Origin: Oscillospiraceae bacterium | GTDB taxonomy: Bacteria > Bacillota > Clostridia > Oscillospirales > Oscillospiraceae | DNA length: 49,374 nucleotides | Assembly (NCBI GenBank): GCA_031270395.1 | Contig: JAISXU010000036.1 | Span: 1-49,374 of the forward strand | Reading direction: 5' to 3' | Part shown: positions 7,697 to 17,411 of the stretch, piece by piece | Position numbering within the stretch: position 1 is the first letter of the stretch | Layout of the letters: each line of letters opens with the position of its first letter | Translations under genes and position numbers: made by a program | The notes under the pieces: generated by a model | What the model was told of the DNA's origin: nothing | The model's input: the letters and a program-made list of their open reading frames with translations, nothing else | The model's database searches: none

Positions 7697-10399
7697 CTAC
7701 AGATATTTGCGCAGCTGGGCCAGAATATCATTCAGCCCGAGAGGTTTCCCAATGTGTCCGTTCATTCCTGCCGCAAGGCAGTTGTCTATGTCCTCCTTAA
7801 AAACATTGGCGGTCATGGCGATGATGGGAACGGTCTTGGCGCGCGGGACATCGAGCGCGCGGATGCGGCGCGCCGCTTCAAGGCCGTCCATTTCAGGCAT
7901 TTGCATATCCATGAAGATCACGTCATATTTATCGGGGGATCTCTTGAACGCCTCCACGGCCTCCACGCCGTTTTCCGCGCAATCGGCGACTATTTGAGTG
8001 GGTTCCAGAAGCGAGAGCACTATCTCCCTGTTGATCTCCACGTCCTCCGCCAGCAGCAGACAGCGGCCCTTGAAAATGCCGTCTATGTCGCCGTCGTCAC
8101 TGGGGGCGGCGCGCCCGGGCGCGCCGCCCAAGCCCATACATTCGTTTATGGCGTCCGCCACCACGGTCGGGAAAAGCGGTTTTGAGAGGATTTTATCAGG
8201 GCGAGTCCGCCCCGTGTCCGCACCAATATCGGTTTGGTCGGCGGCAGTTACCATAATGACGACGAAACCGCAGCTCCCGCTCTCCTTCAGGCGGGCGGCA
8301 AGCTCCGTGCCGTCCATCCCCGCCATTTTCCGATCCACAAAGCAGACGTCATAGGGGCCGTTTTCCTCCACCAGCGCCAGCGCGGCGTCGCCCCCGTCCG
8401 CCGCGTCGCAGCTCACGCCCAGCCCGCGCGCGATCTCCAGGAATATCTCGCGCGCTTCCGGCGCGTCGTCCACCGCCAGCACACGCACGCTCCCCCAATC
8501 CCTGCCGGGCGCCAGCAGCGGCTGCTGCGCGCCGCCACGCCCCATAGAGACCGTGATTGTAAAGGTAGAGCCCTCGCCCGGCAGGGAGCGCACCCGGATC
8601 TCTCCTCCCATCAGCTCCGCGACATGCTTGGAAATGGACAGCCCCAACCCTGTGCCGCCATACTTGCGGGAGATTCCGCTCTCGGCCTGCTGAAAAGCGT
8701 TGAACAGGCGGGCCTGCTGCTCCTCGCTGATACCGATGCCGGTGTCCGTTATGCTGATCTGTATTTCGCATATCCCGTCGGTCTCTTTCAGTAGAGCGGC
8801 GTCTAACGACACGTCCCCGCCCTCCGGCGTAAACTTTACCGCGTTGGAGAGCAAATTCATCAGCACCTGTGCCAATCGCTGATCGTCGCCGATTAACGCG
8901 GGCGGAATATTGGGGTCGATGCGGACGCTGAAACGCAGGTGCTTCTCGTCCATTCGGAAGTTTATGACGTTGACCACATTGCGCAGCGTTCTCTCGAAAT
9001 AAAATTCCACGGGAGAAAGCTCCATTTTGCCGGCCTCGACCTTAGACATATCCAGCACGTCGTTGATGACGGCCAGCAGATGCGTCGAGGCGTCCTCTAT
9101 CTTGTCGAAGGCATAGTCCTTGCGCTCCGGGTCTCCTGCCCTTTTTCCTATTGCCGTCATGCCGATAATGGCGTTAAGCGGAGTTCGTATCTCGTGGCTC
9201 ATGTTGGCGAGGAAATCGCTTTTCGCAAGAGTAGCGGCCTGTGCGGCTTCGATCCGCTGGTGCAGCGTGTCCACCATCATCTCCAGCGATTTTGCGAGCC
9301 TTTTGCTCTCCCCCTGTCCCGTCACGTTCAGCTTTTGTGAAAGCGAACGGCGCAGCTCGTCGGAGCGCTCGTATTCCCCGCCCGATATGATGTTGGACGC
9401 CTCGGTCAGCTCCTCGATAGGCCGCGCGATGCCGCGCGCTATGAATATGCCCACAGCCAGAGCGAAGGCAAAAATCATCACCGACGTGGCGAGCAGGGTG
9501 ATCAGCAGGGTATTGGAGGACTCCAACATCTCGGCCTCGTTAAATACGACGGCCAGTGTCCAGCCGGTGGATTCCATCCGGTATGTTACGATATATTCCC
9601 TTAGGCCACGCTCGCCCACATTGCGCATGGACGTGTTTCCGGCCTCCGCCATGAGACGGCGGGACTCGGGATAATCCTCCCGCTCCATCTGCACATACTC
9701 GGGATGGTGGCCGTCCACAATGACATTCCCGCTGTTATCCAGGCCCACGATATAGCCTGTATTCAGTATTCTCCGGGCGCCAATATCCCCGACGAGGCTG
9801 TCCAGACTGTAGTCCACGCCCACCACGCCAAGAGGCGAGCCGTCGGGCTCGTAAGTCCTCACCATGATACTGCATACCATGCCGCCGCCCGTCGTCAGGT
9901 AGGGAGAGGATATGACCACCTCCAGGTCGCTCGCCATTGTCTCCTTGTACCACGAGCGCTCACGGGGGTCGTAGTGGGGATTTTTGATCGATCCCTCCGG
10001 CGCCTGGGCGTACTGGCCGTCGTCGTTGGCCATAAAAACCAGACCGTAGTTTGTATTGGAGTCGTGTATCCACATGAATACGTCGTATACATCCTGCTCG
10101 TAGGGCGGATGATTTTCATACCAGAGGGTGGTGACCTCCTCGGTATCCATGTAGCTGGTCAGCTTGCCGCGGGAGCTCCGGATCAGATCCAGAGAGGCCA
10201 GGTATCTAACATTCATCGCGCCCGGCTCCATAAACGTCTGTATCCGCTCCTCTATACGTTTGAGCTCGCTTGTCGCCAGGTTGTAGAAAGAATCAATGGC
10301 GGACTGCCGCGCCAGAAAAAAAGCGATGGAGGAAATACATCCGCACGCAAGGAGCAGACAAACGGCAATCGCCGAGATGATTCTCATTCGTATGGACAC
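7697..10399 (-). CDS. Hybrid sensor histidine kinase with extracellular Cache domain and two receivers
   Basis: The 900-residue membrane kinase has, in order, TM1 (about 8-28), a dCache-type extracellular sensor (about 30-300, with [14 protein letters not shown], typical of Cache_1), TM2, HAMP, HisKA ([20 protein letters not shown]), HATPase ([28 protein letters not shown]) and two receiver domains. The first receiver has DRKMAGMDG; the second, [12 protein letters not shown] with MTAN. There is no HPt or DNA-binding domain, so output needs another partner. The GTG start at 10399 is chosen for a strong AAGGAGG eight bases upstream; the frame extends 31 codons further without such a site. An inverted repeat lies just upstream. 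Confidence 0.9.
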   Translation of the reverse strand: MSIRMRIISAIAVCLLLACGCISSIAFFLARQSAIDSFYNLATSELKRIEERIQTFMEPGAMNVRYLASLDLIRSSRGKLTSYMDTEEVTTLWYENHPPYEQDVYDVFMWIHDSNTNYGLVFMANDDGQYAQAPEGSIKNPHYDPRERSWYKETMASDLEVVISSPYLTTGGGMVCSIMVRTYEPDGSPLGVVGVDYSLDSLVGDIGARRILNTGYIVGLDNSGNVIVDGHHPEYVQMEREDYPESRRLMAEAGNTSMRNVGERGLREYIVTYRMESTGWTLAVVFNEAEMLESSNTLLITLLATSVMIFAFALAVGIFIARGIARPIEELTEASNIISGGEYERSDELRRSLSQKLNVTGQGESKRLAKSLEMMVDTLHQRIEAAQAATLAKSDFLANMSHEIRTPLNAIIGMTAIGKRAGDPERKDYAFDKIEDASTHLLAVINDVLDMSKVEAGKMELSPVEFYFERTLRNVVNVINFRMDEKHLRFSVRIDPNIPPALIGDDQRLAQVLMNLLSNAVKFTPEGGDVSLDAALLKETDGICEIQISITDTGIGISEEQQARLFNAFQQAESGISRKYGGTGLGLSISKHVAELMGGEIRVRSLPGEGSTFTITVSMGRGGAQQPLLAPGRDWGSVRVLAVDDAPEAREIFLEIARGLGVSCDAADGGDAALALVEENGPYDVCFVDRKMAGMDGTELAARLKESGSCGFVVIMVTAADQTDIGADTGRTRPDKILSKPLFPTVVADAINECMGLGGAPGRAAPSDDGDIDGIFKGRCLLLAEDVEINREIVLSLLEPTQIVADCAENGVEAVEAFKRSPDKYDVIFMDMQMPEMDGLEAARRIRALDVPRAKTVPIIAMTANVFKEDIDNCLAAGMNGHIGKPLGLNDILAQLRKYL

Positions 10400-10448
10400 G
10401 TGCGCTTCCTCCTTTGCAAAGTCGCGCGGCTGCTGTAAGCGGAGATAA

Positions 10449-10480
10449 TTTCCTACATTATCGCACAAAAATGTAGGAAA
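10449..10480. promoter_or_regulatory. Perfect 11-base inverted repeat upstream of the hybrid kinase
   Basis: TTTCCTACATT at 10449-10459 and AATGTAGGAAA at 10470-10480 form perfect arms around ten bases. On the minus strand a GATAAT -10-like hexamer lies between and into the arms, about 60 bases before the kinase start. This geometry is typical of an operator. The -35 region is weak, so activation or repression cannot be told apart. Confidence 0.55.
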
Positions 10481-10539
10481 ATCAATCATCAATGTTTACC
10501 GAAATATATCAAAACCGGAGACTTGTGCGGGCGCCTGAA

Positions 10540-11178
10540 TTACATCGCGCTTACGAAGCCGTCGCCCGCGACGACGACAATATGGTCGTCCAGCTTGATC
10601 CCGAGCAATTCGCCGGCCTCCCGTATCAGTCCGGTGACCTCTCTGTCCTTGTCGCTTATATTGAGGGAACCGCTCGGGTGGTTGTGCGCCACGATTATAG
10701 ACGCCGCCCTGTCCTCAATAGCGGGCGCGAACACCTCCCTCGGGTGCACGAGCGAGGCATTGAGAGTACCCACCGTAATCACGCGGCAGTTTATAAGCCT
10801 CCGCGCCCCGTCGAGCGTGAGCAGGACAAAATGCTCCTGCTTTTTGTCCCGGATAAAGCCGAGCTGCTCCGCCGCCTTTGCGGGAGAGTCGATAATCGGG
10901 CGCGTCTGCTTTGTAAACCTTCTGCGCCAGAATTCCAGAGCAGCAAACACCACGGCGGCCTTAGCGTCGCCAATCCCCTTTACCGACTTTACATCGTCGA
11001 TAGTCAACTGCTCGGCGCCGGTCTTTTGTATCACATTGTTGAGCTTTTTTGCGATGCTCTTAAAATCATTTCCCTTGCCGCCGCTTCCGATTACCGCTTG
11101 GAGCAGCTCGATATCCGTCAGCGCCTCCGCCCCTTTGCGGTTTAGCTTCTCGCGCGGCAAATCCTGTTTTTTGTCCAT
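10540..11178 (-). CDS. radC: RadC-family JAB/MPN-domain protein
   Basis: The 212-residue protein has an N-terminal helix-hairpin-helix-like region (about 1-90, with VKSVKGIGDAKA) and a C-terminal JAB metal-binding domain with the HNHPSG...D signature (IIVAHNHPSGSLNISDKD). RadC proteins are conserved in bacteria, but their biochemical role is not settled, and a direct role in DNA repair has been questioned. Its ATG lies one base after the stop of the upstream C26 protein, so the two are probably cotranscribed. Confidence 0.92.
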   Translation of the reverse strand: MDKKQDLPREKLNRKGAEALTDIELLQAVIGSGGKGNDFKSIAKKLNNVIQKTGAEQLTIDDVKSVKGIGDAKAAVVFAALEFWRRRFTKQTRPIIDSPAKAAEQLGFIRDKKQEHFVLLTLDGARRLINCRVITVGTLNASLVHPREVFAPAIEDRAASIIVAHNHPSGSLNISDKDREVTGLIREAGELLGIKLDDHIVVVAGDGFVSAM

Positions 11179-11179
11179 G

Positions 11180-12454
11180 TCAGCGCCTCTCGCGGCGGGC
11201 TAAACCCACAAACCATTTGAACAGGGGACTCATGTCGGCGCCGTCATACGGTTCGGGGGAGCCGCCTGTGGTGCGCTCAGGGTGCCATTGCACGGTGTAT
11301 ATCGGAAGCTCTCCGTGCTCCGCCGCCTCAATGACGCCGTCGGGCGAGAGCGCCGCCGCCCTCATCGTGCGGGCGAGAGCCCCTATCCTGTCGTTGTGGC
11401 GGCTGTTTACCGTAAACGTCCCGCCGAAAAGCTCATGTAAAAAGCCGTCGCGTTCCGCCTCCACGGTATGCGGGTACAGCATGTGCTCAACGCCGTCCGT
11501 GAGCTTGAAATCCTTTATTACGTCGCCGCCCTCGTAGACGTTTATCATCTGGTGTCCGAGGCAAATACCCAGTATCGGCTTGCGCGCGGCCTTAAAGACC
11601 CGGTAAACCGCCTTGTCAAAAGCGTCGCGCGCCGGTTCCTCCTCCGCAAGGAGCTTTGGCAGAGATTCCCGCTCAGGCGCGAAAAACGCCGTACCGGTGA
11701 GTAAGAGCGCATCGGCGGCCTCGAGGTACGCCCCGGCGAACCGGGCGTCTCCGTGCGCCAGCACCGGAACGCCCCCGGCCGCGGCTACGGCGCCGGAATA
11801 CGTCTTGTTCAGCAAAACCGCGGGCGCCCGGTACATTCTGTCATACGCCGGCGCCCCGGCAAGCAGTATGAAGGGCTTGGCGGCCGCCGCAAGCGACCCT
11901 TTTTTCTCCGCCGCGGCGTCCGCAAATTCGTCGAACTCATCCGCGGCGCATCCGGGGTCAAACGCCCTATGGACGCCGAATACCGGCAGACGCGCGTGGC
12001 GGAACGCCGCCGGGCTTCCGTCCGGCGCGTGTTCCGTCACGCGCAGCCCGTCCGCGATACGCCCCCGCGCCGCGTCTGAACGGACGCCGCACGGTATTCC
12101 GCCCAGCGCGGCGTTAATCACGTCCGCGCCGCGGCCTATACCAAAAGCGGGCTTTCCCAGCGCGAGGAACGCGCCGAGCAGCGCAAATTCAAGCTCGTCG
12201 CGCGTCGTCTGGAGCGCGAGCAGCTGCTCATAATCAGTATAGATTCCGCCGTACCGCCCTCTGTGTATCGGCGGGCCGTCCGCCAGAATAAGCCCGTCGG
12301 CAAACGCCGCGTAGTCGTCGGCGAGCGCGGCGTTAAGCGGCGTCAGCGGTGTCAGCCCACGCCCGGCGAGCGCCTGTGAATACCTCTTTGACGCGACAAA
12401 ATGCCCCGTACCCTGCGCGTCAACACCCTCCTCGGCGGTGATCAAAACAAGCAA
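11180..12454 (-). CDS. Tandem peptidase-C26 (gamma-glutamyl hydrolase-like) protein
   Basis: This cytoplasmic protein of 424 residues carries two related class-I glutamine amidotransferase-like modules. The C-terminal one (about 200-424) has the nucleophile elbow ILGICLGHQMINVY and the HPER motif in YTVQWHPERTTGG, as in gamma-glutamyl-gamma-aminobutyrate hydrolases. The N-terminal one (about 1-170) starts ITAEEGVDAQGTGHFVASKRY but at the matching elbow reads FGIGRGADVINAALGG, so the catalytic Cys is absent. The TTG at 12454 is preferred because AAGGGGG lies eight bases upstream. The open frame continues into the 138-bp element and that extension is unlikely to be translated. The substrate is unknown. 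Confidence 0.82.
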   Translation of the reverse strand: MLVLITAEEGVDAQGTGHFVASKRYSQALAGRGLTPLTPLNAALADDYAAFADGLILADGPPIHRGRYGGIYTDYEQLLALQTTRDELEFALLGAFLALGKPAFGIGRGADVINAALGGIPCGVRSDAARGRIADGLRVTEHAPDGSPAAFRHARLPVFGVHRAFDPGCAADEFDEFADAAAEKKGSLAAAAKPFILLAGAPAYDRMYRAPAVLLNKTYSGAVAAAGGVPVLAHGDARFAGAYLEAADALLLTGTAFFAPERESLPKLLAEEEPARDAFDKAVYRVFKAARKPILGICLGHQMINVYEGGDVIKDFKLTDGVEHMLYPHTVEAERDGFLHELFGGTFTVNSRHNDRIGALARTMRAAALSPDGVIEAAEHGELPIYTVQWHPERTTGGSPEPYDGADMSPLFKWFVGLARRERR

Positions 12455-12539
12455 AACCGGCGCCCCCTTAAAATAACGCTTCAGGTATAATTTCCAAAAT
12501 TCATGATGTCGTGCCAGTGTCGCACACGGCGCACGTGCT

Positions 12540-12677
12540 ATTAATTCGCACGATATGTCGTGCCGAATTAATAGCGCGCGTATGTTTCGGTTGCCGCCAA
12601 AGGCGGCGAGAAACATGCGCATATGAGCGAGAAAAGTCCCGAGCGGCTTTGCCGTAAGGATAAGACTTTTCGAGCGG
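12540..12677 (-). repeat. 138-bp three-hairpin element, copy 4
   Basis: This full copy begins one base after the stop codon of the DUF1015 gene and ends about 85 bases before the start of the C26 protein. It has the same orientation relative to transcription as the other three copies. The outer palindrome AATTCG-CACGA/TCGTG-CGAATT lies at the end distal to the stop codon. Confidence 0.92.
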
Positions 12678-12678
12678 C

Positions 12679-13920
12679 TTAATATATTTTTCTACATTCG
12701 AGATAGTACCGCTTTTCGCGGGCGCGGCCGACGGAGAAGGTTTTTTTAGGGAAGCAGCCGCGCTCGCCGATGGTCTTGAATATCGTCCGCTTATCCAGCG
12801 CCGGCAATATGAGTCCCACGCCTTCGCCCGAAGCCGCCAGCGCGCGCACGGAGGTCTCGTCGTGTATGTAGTCCATCCTACAGTTCGAGTCGTGTACATA
12901 AACGTCGAGAAAGTCCTGCAAGCGCTCAAAAAGCGCGCCCGTGCCGTTCGCGTCGGTCAAATACTCACCCTCGCCGCGCGCGTGTAACCAGCGGAAACCG
13001 ACTCCGCCCGACGCGGACGGCGGCAGAGCGCTCTCCAGCGCGCCCAGCAGCGGGCCGGACTCCGCGCCGAATACCACCCGGTGTATGGCGTGAAAGACGA
13101 CGGCGTCGTCATATATATTGTTGAGCTCGACAAGCGCGTAACGCGCGGGATGCTTTTCCGGCGCGCCGCCGGCGGCGCTGCGCTTGATCTCGTCCCAGTG
13201 CCGTTTCGCGGCCGCCAGAGAGTGGTTTCCGTCGCCGATTATCACCGCCGGCGACGGGTACGCGTCCCGGGCAAGAGATGCGACGGCGCGCGTAACGGCG
13301 CGCGCGGACTCTCCGGTTACGCGCCAACCCCTGATACGCCCGCCGCCCTCCATGAGCGTGAAGTCATAGAGCGCCTCAAGCTCGCCGGTCAGCCGGGAAA
13401 GCGGCCCGATGACGCGGTTTTCGCGGTCGTCGAGAAACGACATCACGTGCGTCAATTCGAGCGGGGCGCTTTTGCGCACGGCGATCCGCGCGGGCAGACG
13501 TTCCGGTACTGTTTTTTCGCTCGCCCGCACGGGAGCCGACGTATCTCCGCCAAAATCATACGACTCAAGGTCGATAGCGCCCACGAGACCGCGTCTCACC
13601 GCCCCGTCCGACAGCGTCCGTTCCAAGTATATCATCGAATCCGGGATTTCCCGGAGCAGCTCCCCTTGAAGATAATCGAGCATACGCCCCCGGATTACGT
13701 CGGCGGAACGCTCCGTATCCGTCACGTCCAGATACGCCTCCGGCACAATCATGTCGAGCGTCGTCGGCGCGCCCGCCGTCAGGCGGCGCACGCGTTCCCA
13801 GTACCGGGGCTCAGAGGAGAACTGGTCGCACGCTATGACGCTCCACTTTGTCATATCGCAGGCGCGTGGAAGCAGTATATCCGCGGGAACGAATATATTA
13901 TCGCAATAGCTTCTGTCCAA
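12679..13920 (-). CDS. DUF1015 family protein
   Basis: This protein of 413 residues belongs to DUF1015, seen from the N-terminal ILLPRACDMTKWSVIACDQFSSEPRYWERV and the GDGNHSLAAAKRHWDE motif. The family has no settled function. The TTG start at 13920 is chosen because AAAGGA lies nine bases upstream and the upstream methyltransferase stops two bases before it; longer frames would overlap that gene. In many Clostridia this family sits near amino-acid and one-carbon genes, which fits the methyltransferase immediately upstream here. The stop codon directly abuts copy 4 of the 138-bp element. Confidence 0.85.
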   Translation of the reverse strand: MDRSYCDNIFVPADILLPRACDMTKWSVIACDQFSSEPRYWERVRRLTAGAPTTLDMIVPEAYLDVTDTERSADVIRGRMLDYLQGELLREIPDSMIYLERTLSDGAVRRGLVGAIDLESYDFGGDTSAPVRASEKTVPERLPARIAVRKSAPLELTHVMSFLDDRENRVIGPLSRLTGELEALYDFTLMEGGGRIRGWRVTGESARAVTRAVASLARDAYPSPAVIIGDGNHSLAAAKRHWDEIKRSAAGGAPEKHPARYALVELNNIYDDAVVFHAIHRVVFGAESGPLLGALESALPPSASGGVGFRWLHARGEGEYLTDANGTGALFERLQDFLDVYVHDSNCRMDYIHDETSVRALAASGEGVGLILPALDKRTIFKTIGERGCFPKKTFSVGRAREKRYYLECRKIY

Positions 13921-13921
13921 G

Positions 13922-14779
13922 TCACGCCGTCCTTTCGCCGAACATGCAGCGCAGCGCGCGGATATAGTCGGGATTCGTACCGCAGCAGCCGCCCACGACG
14001 CGCGCATTCAGCTCCTTAAAGCGCTCCATCTGCCGCGCGAATTCCTCCGCGCCGACGTTGTACTCCCCCGTTACGGGATCGGGCAGTCCGGCGTTGGGTT
14101 TTATTATGAGCGGCGCGTCGGAAACGGCCGCGATCCTTTTCGCTATGGGGAATATGACGTCCGGCGCGAGCGAACAGTTTATACCGATCGCCGCGGCGCC
14201 CGCCTCTTCGGCGACAGCCGCGAATTCCTCCGGCGTACAGCCGGTATATGTGCGGCCGTCGGCGTTGAACGTCATGGTGGCAAATACCGGCAGCGGCGTA
14301 TTTTCACGCGCCGCGAGTATCGCCGCCCTCAGTTCGCCGGGCTCGCTCATCGTCTCGACCGCCACAAGGTCCGCGCCCGCCGCCGCGCCCGCAAGCGACT
14401 GCTCGGCAAACATGGCGTACATGCCGTCGAATGTGAGATCGCCGTACGGCTCTAAAAATCCGCCCGTCGGCCCGACGTCGAGCGCTACCGCGGCCCGGTC
14501 CCCGGCGGCGCGCCTGGCTATGGCGACGGCGGCACGTACCATTTCGGCTACCTCGTACCCCTCGGCGGCGAGCGCAATTGCGTTTGAGCCGAAGGTATTT
14601 GTGCAGATGATATCACTTCCGGCGTCTATGTACATGCGGTGTATATCCTCCACCGTGTCCGGCGCGAGTATATTCATGACATCCGGCCTCCGCCCGGCCG
14701 GCAAGCCCCGCGATTGCAGCATTGTACCCAGCGCGCCGTCATAAAACAGGACGTCTCCGTCCACAAGGCCCTTGAACAT
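13922..14779 (-). CDS. Homocysteine S-methyltransferase family protein
   Basis: The 285-residue protein is a stand-alone zinc-dependent methyl-acceptor domain like the N-terminal part of MetH or like BHMT. It has LFYDGALGTMLQSRGL at the start, the NTFGSN motif, GINCS and the C-terminal zinc pair GGCCGTNP. It would transfer a methyl group to homocysteine, giving methionine. No cobalamin or pterin-binding modules are fused or adjacent, so the methyl donor is unclear. The ATG at 14779 is preceded by AGGGGATT. It ends one base before the DUF1015 start and follows the DHHW gene by 22 bases. Confidence 0.88.
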   Translation of the reverse strand: MFKGLVDGDVLFYDGALGTMLQSRGLPAGRRPDVMNILAPDTVEDIHRMYIDAGSDIICTNTFGSNAIALAAEGYEVAEMVRAAVAIARRAAGDRAAVALDVGPTGGFLEPYGDLTFDGMYAMFAEQSLAGAAAGADLVAVETMSEPGELRAAILAARENTPLPVFATMTFNADGRTYTGCTPEEFAAVAEEAGAAAIGINCSLAPDVIFPIAKRIAAVSDAPLIIKPNAGLPDPVTGEYNVGAEEFARQMERFKELNARVVGGCCGTNPDYIRALRCMFGERTA

Positions 14780-14801
14780 ACATAATCCCCTTTCCCGGCG
14801 T

Positions 14802-15944
14802 CTATCCCACAAGCAATACGGACTCGTTATTGAGTATCTGCGTGCTATAGATAAACAGGACGTCGGCGCCGGGCTTGAATTCAACAAGCGAGGGCAGCAT
14901 CCGGCTGTCGAGATAGCGCAGATCGATGAGCGTCACGCGGCGGTACTCCGAGGTGAGCAGCGGCGCGAGACTCGACGAAAACGAGTCGCGGAACATATAC
15001 AGCTCCCTGTCGGTCCGGGAGTTGGGGCTGTCTATGACGATGAGGGGCTGCACGCCCTTCAGGAAAAGGTCATACGGGTCTCTCCCGGAAAACGATTCGG
15101 CGTCGTACATCGGGCCCGGCTCCAGCTCGCCCGTCCGCGCGTTGAGATAGCTCACGGACGCGCCGTCGATATAGCCGTTCGTCACGTAGCTCATGGTGTC
15201 CTCCGCCACCGGAAGCGCGAGCTGACCCGCGTATACTCCGTAAAACCCGCCGGCGGTCGTTATGCCTCCGTCCGGCATCGCGGACTCCGGCGATATGTTC
15301 ATGGCGGCGTAGAGGGCCGCGCACACGCCGTCGAGACGCGTCTGATCCCAGTGGAGATCCGTGCGGTAGAAATCGCCGCCGTCCAGCGCGTCCGTTATAT
15401 CGACGTACTTGACTCCGTCCAGCCGTTCGGACAGTATCTCGCGCGCCTCGGACGGCTCGAAGCCCGGCAGATATTTCCCGGAGTAGATACTCTTGTCCGG
15501 AACGACGGCGCAGTACAAATTGAGGCCCGGCAGCGAGTCTGCGAGCTTATTTATCTTGTCCGCCGCCTTGCGATACGATTCCGCGTCTATCCGCTCAAAC
15601 TTGCCGGCACCGGAGTCCCCTAAATAGAGGCCGGATTTGTCCGTTTGGAGGAACAGACCGAACACCGACGCGGCGCGCACGGTGCGCAGACCGTCGCGAA
15701 AAACAAAGCTGTCGGACGCGAAGCTCTCAAAGCCGTCCATAAACTCGCCGGACGCGAGCGTTGAAATGGTGAGCTCCGGCAGCTTTGCCAGCTCCCTTCT
15801 CTCGCTCTGCGAGACGTCAGGCGGGGTTATGAGCCGGTTCAGGACAAAAAAGCCCCCCAGGATCGCGACGAACACGACGGCAACTAAAATCTGACGCGCC
15901 GAGGCCCCGCCGAAAAAGCCGCCCGCGCCATTATTTTTATTCAT
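14802..15944 (-). CDS. DHHW-family (AlgX/SGNH-like) surface acyl-transfer partner
   Basis: This protein of 380 residues has one N-terminal TM (about 18-37, QILVAVVFVAILGGFFVLNR) and an extracytoplasmic SGNH-like domain. The DHHW-type motif is seen as FYRTDLHWDQTRLDG, and a possible catalytic Ser lies in FRDSFSSSLAPLL. In alginate and other polysaccharide acetylation systems such proteins accept acyl groups exported by an MBOAT protein and transfer them to a surface polymer. That partner lies nine bases upstream. The actual polymer is unknown. Confidence 0.85.
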   Translation of the reverse strand: MNKNNGAGGFFGGASARQILVAVVFVAILGGFFVLNRLITPPDVSQSERRELAKLPELTISTLASGEFMDGFESFASDSFVFRDGLRTVRAASVFGLFLQTDKSGLYLGDSGAGKFERIDAESYRKAADKINKLADSLPGLNLYCAVVPDKSIYSGKYLPGFEPSEAREILSERLDGVKYVDITDALDGGDFYRTDLHWDQTRLDGVCAALYAAMNISPESAMPDGGITTAGGFYGVYAGQLALPVAEDTMSYVTNGYIDGASVSYLNARTGELEPGPMYDAESFSGRDPYDLFLKGVQPLIVIDSPNSRTDRELYMFRDSFSSSLAPLLTSEYRRVTLIDLRYLDSRMLPSLVEFKPGADVLFIYSTQILNNESVLLVG

Positions 15945-15953
15945 ATCCGCACC

Positions 15954-17372
15954 TCAAAATCGGAAGTAGATGAAGGGATTGAACGATCCATCCACAAGAT
16001 ACGCCGTCACCAGCACGAGCAGCACTGCCACGAACAGCGGTTCCGCCGCCGTCATCACGGCGGCGCCCCTGCGCCCGCGCGAGAGCCTTGCGGCAATCGC
16101 CGCCGGAAGCGGCGTCGCGCCGATTGCCGCCGCGATGAGCGGCACGGCGTAGCTGCGCAGATAGTACAGCGACTCGCGCCCCGCAAGGCTGTCCGCGCCG
16201 GCAAACATCGACGCCACCGTCCTTGCGGCCGAGGCCATGTCGGGCGCGTCGAAAAAGACCCAGCTTATGGCGACGCACAGCAGCACGTATATATGCGAGA
16301 CGGGACGCGGCAGCTTTTTAAGGAGCTTGCCAAGCGCGAACTTTTCGACGAGCAGCATGAGCGCGAAGAACATACCCCACACGATGAAGGTCCACCCCGC
16401 GCCGTGCCAGAAGCCGGTGAGGAACCACACGACGAGGATGTTGAACGTCTGCCTCCCGGCCGTGACGCGATTGCCGCCCAGCGGTATGTACACGTAGTCG
16501 CGGAACCAGCTCGACAGAGAGATGTGCCACCGCCGCCAGAATTCCGTGATGCTGTCGGCTATGTACGGGTAGTTGAAGTTCTCCAGAAACTTGAAGCCGA
16601 ACATGCGCCCTATGCCGATCGCCATGTCGCTGTAGCCGGAAAAATCAAAGTATATGTGGAGCGAGTACGCGGCGACGTACATCCACGCGAAAAGCGCGCT
16701 GTTTTCGTTGCTGCTTTTGTATATGGCGACCAATTCGCCGAGCACGTTCGCTATGAGGACTTTTTTCCCGAGTCCGACGACGAAGCGTCTCGCGCCGGAA
16801 GCGAATTCCGCCAGAGTGTGCGTCCGCGAATGGAGCTCCCGCTCGACGTCCACGTACCGCACGATGGGCCCGGCTATGAGCTGGGGAAAAAGCGTCACAT
16901 ATGTGGCGAGAGTAAAGAAATTGCGCTGCACCTGCGTTCTCCCCATGTAGAGGTCAAAGTCGTAACTGAGTATTTGGAACGTATAGAAGCTGATGCCTAT
17001 GGGGAGGGCGATTTTCAGCGCGTTTACCGACAGGCCAAGCAGCGAATTGACGTTCTCAATGAAGAAGTCCGTGTACTTGAAGAACATCAGTCCGCCTATG
17101 CCGACGACTATGGAGCCTATGAGCGCGGCGCGGGCGAGCGGACGTCTGCCGCGCCAGCGGTCTATCAGCAGTCCGAAGCCCCACCCCGAGAGCACCTGCC
17201 CGAGCATGAGCAGCGCGTAAGAGGGGCCGCCCCACGCGTAAAATACGACGCTCGCCAGCAGCAGCACCGTATTGCGCACCGACGTCGAGCCGCGCGGCAT
17301 GGGCGCTATAAAATAGAGCGCCAGCACTGCGGGCAGAAAATAATAAAGGAACGTGTCGCTGGAAAACAGCAT
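15954..17372 (-). CDS. MBOAT (AlgI/DltB-like) membrane O-acyltransferase
   Basis: The 472-residue polytopic membrane protein carries the MBOAT core FWRRWHISLSSWFRDYVYIPLGG and the catalytic His in FLTGFWHGAGWTFIVWG. It probably moves acyl groups across the membrane for O-acylation of a surface polysaccharide. Adjacent genes encode a DHHW protein (downstream) and a DUF4358 lipoprotein (upstream), a set that supports this role. Length and motif spacing are normal for AlgI relatives, and it lacks other domains. Confidence 0.93.
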   Translation of the reverse strand: MLFSSDTFLYYFLPAVLALYFIAPMPRGSTSVRNTVLLLASVVFYAWGGPSYALLMLGQVLSGWGFGLLIDRWRGRRPLARAALIGSIVVGIGGLMFFKYTDFFIENVNSLLGLSVNALKIALPIGISFYTFQILSYDFDLYMGRTQVQRNFFTLATYVTLFPQLIAGPIVRYVDVERELHSRTHTLAEFASGARRFVVGLGKKVLIANVLGELVAIYKSSNENSALFAWMYVAAYSLHIYFDFSGYSDMAIGIGRMFGFKFLENFNYPYIADSITEFWRRWHISLSSWFRDYVYIPLGGNRVTAGRQTFNILVVWFLTGFWHGAGWTFIVWGMFFALMLLVEKFALGKLLKKLPRPVSHIYVLLCVAISWVFFDAPDMASAARTVASMFAGADSLAGRESLYYLRSYAVPLIAAAIGATPLPAAIAARLSRGRRGAAVMTAAEPLFVAVLLVLVTAYLVDGSFNPFIYFRF

Positions 17373-17411
17373 TTGGACACCGCCTCTCCCGGAGCAGAAC
17401 GCGCTACGGTT

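Noticed and set aside
12455-12622. An extended N-terminus of the C26 protein starting in the 138-bp element
   Set aside because: The residues come from the repeat and the TTG at 12454 has an ideal ribosome site and the family-typical start.
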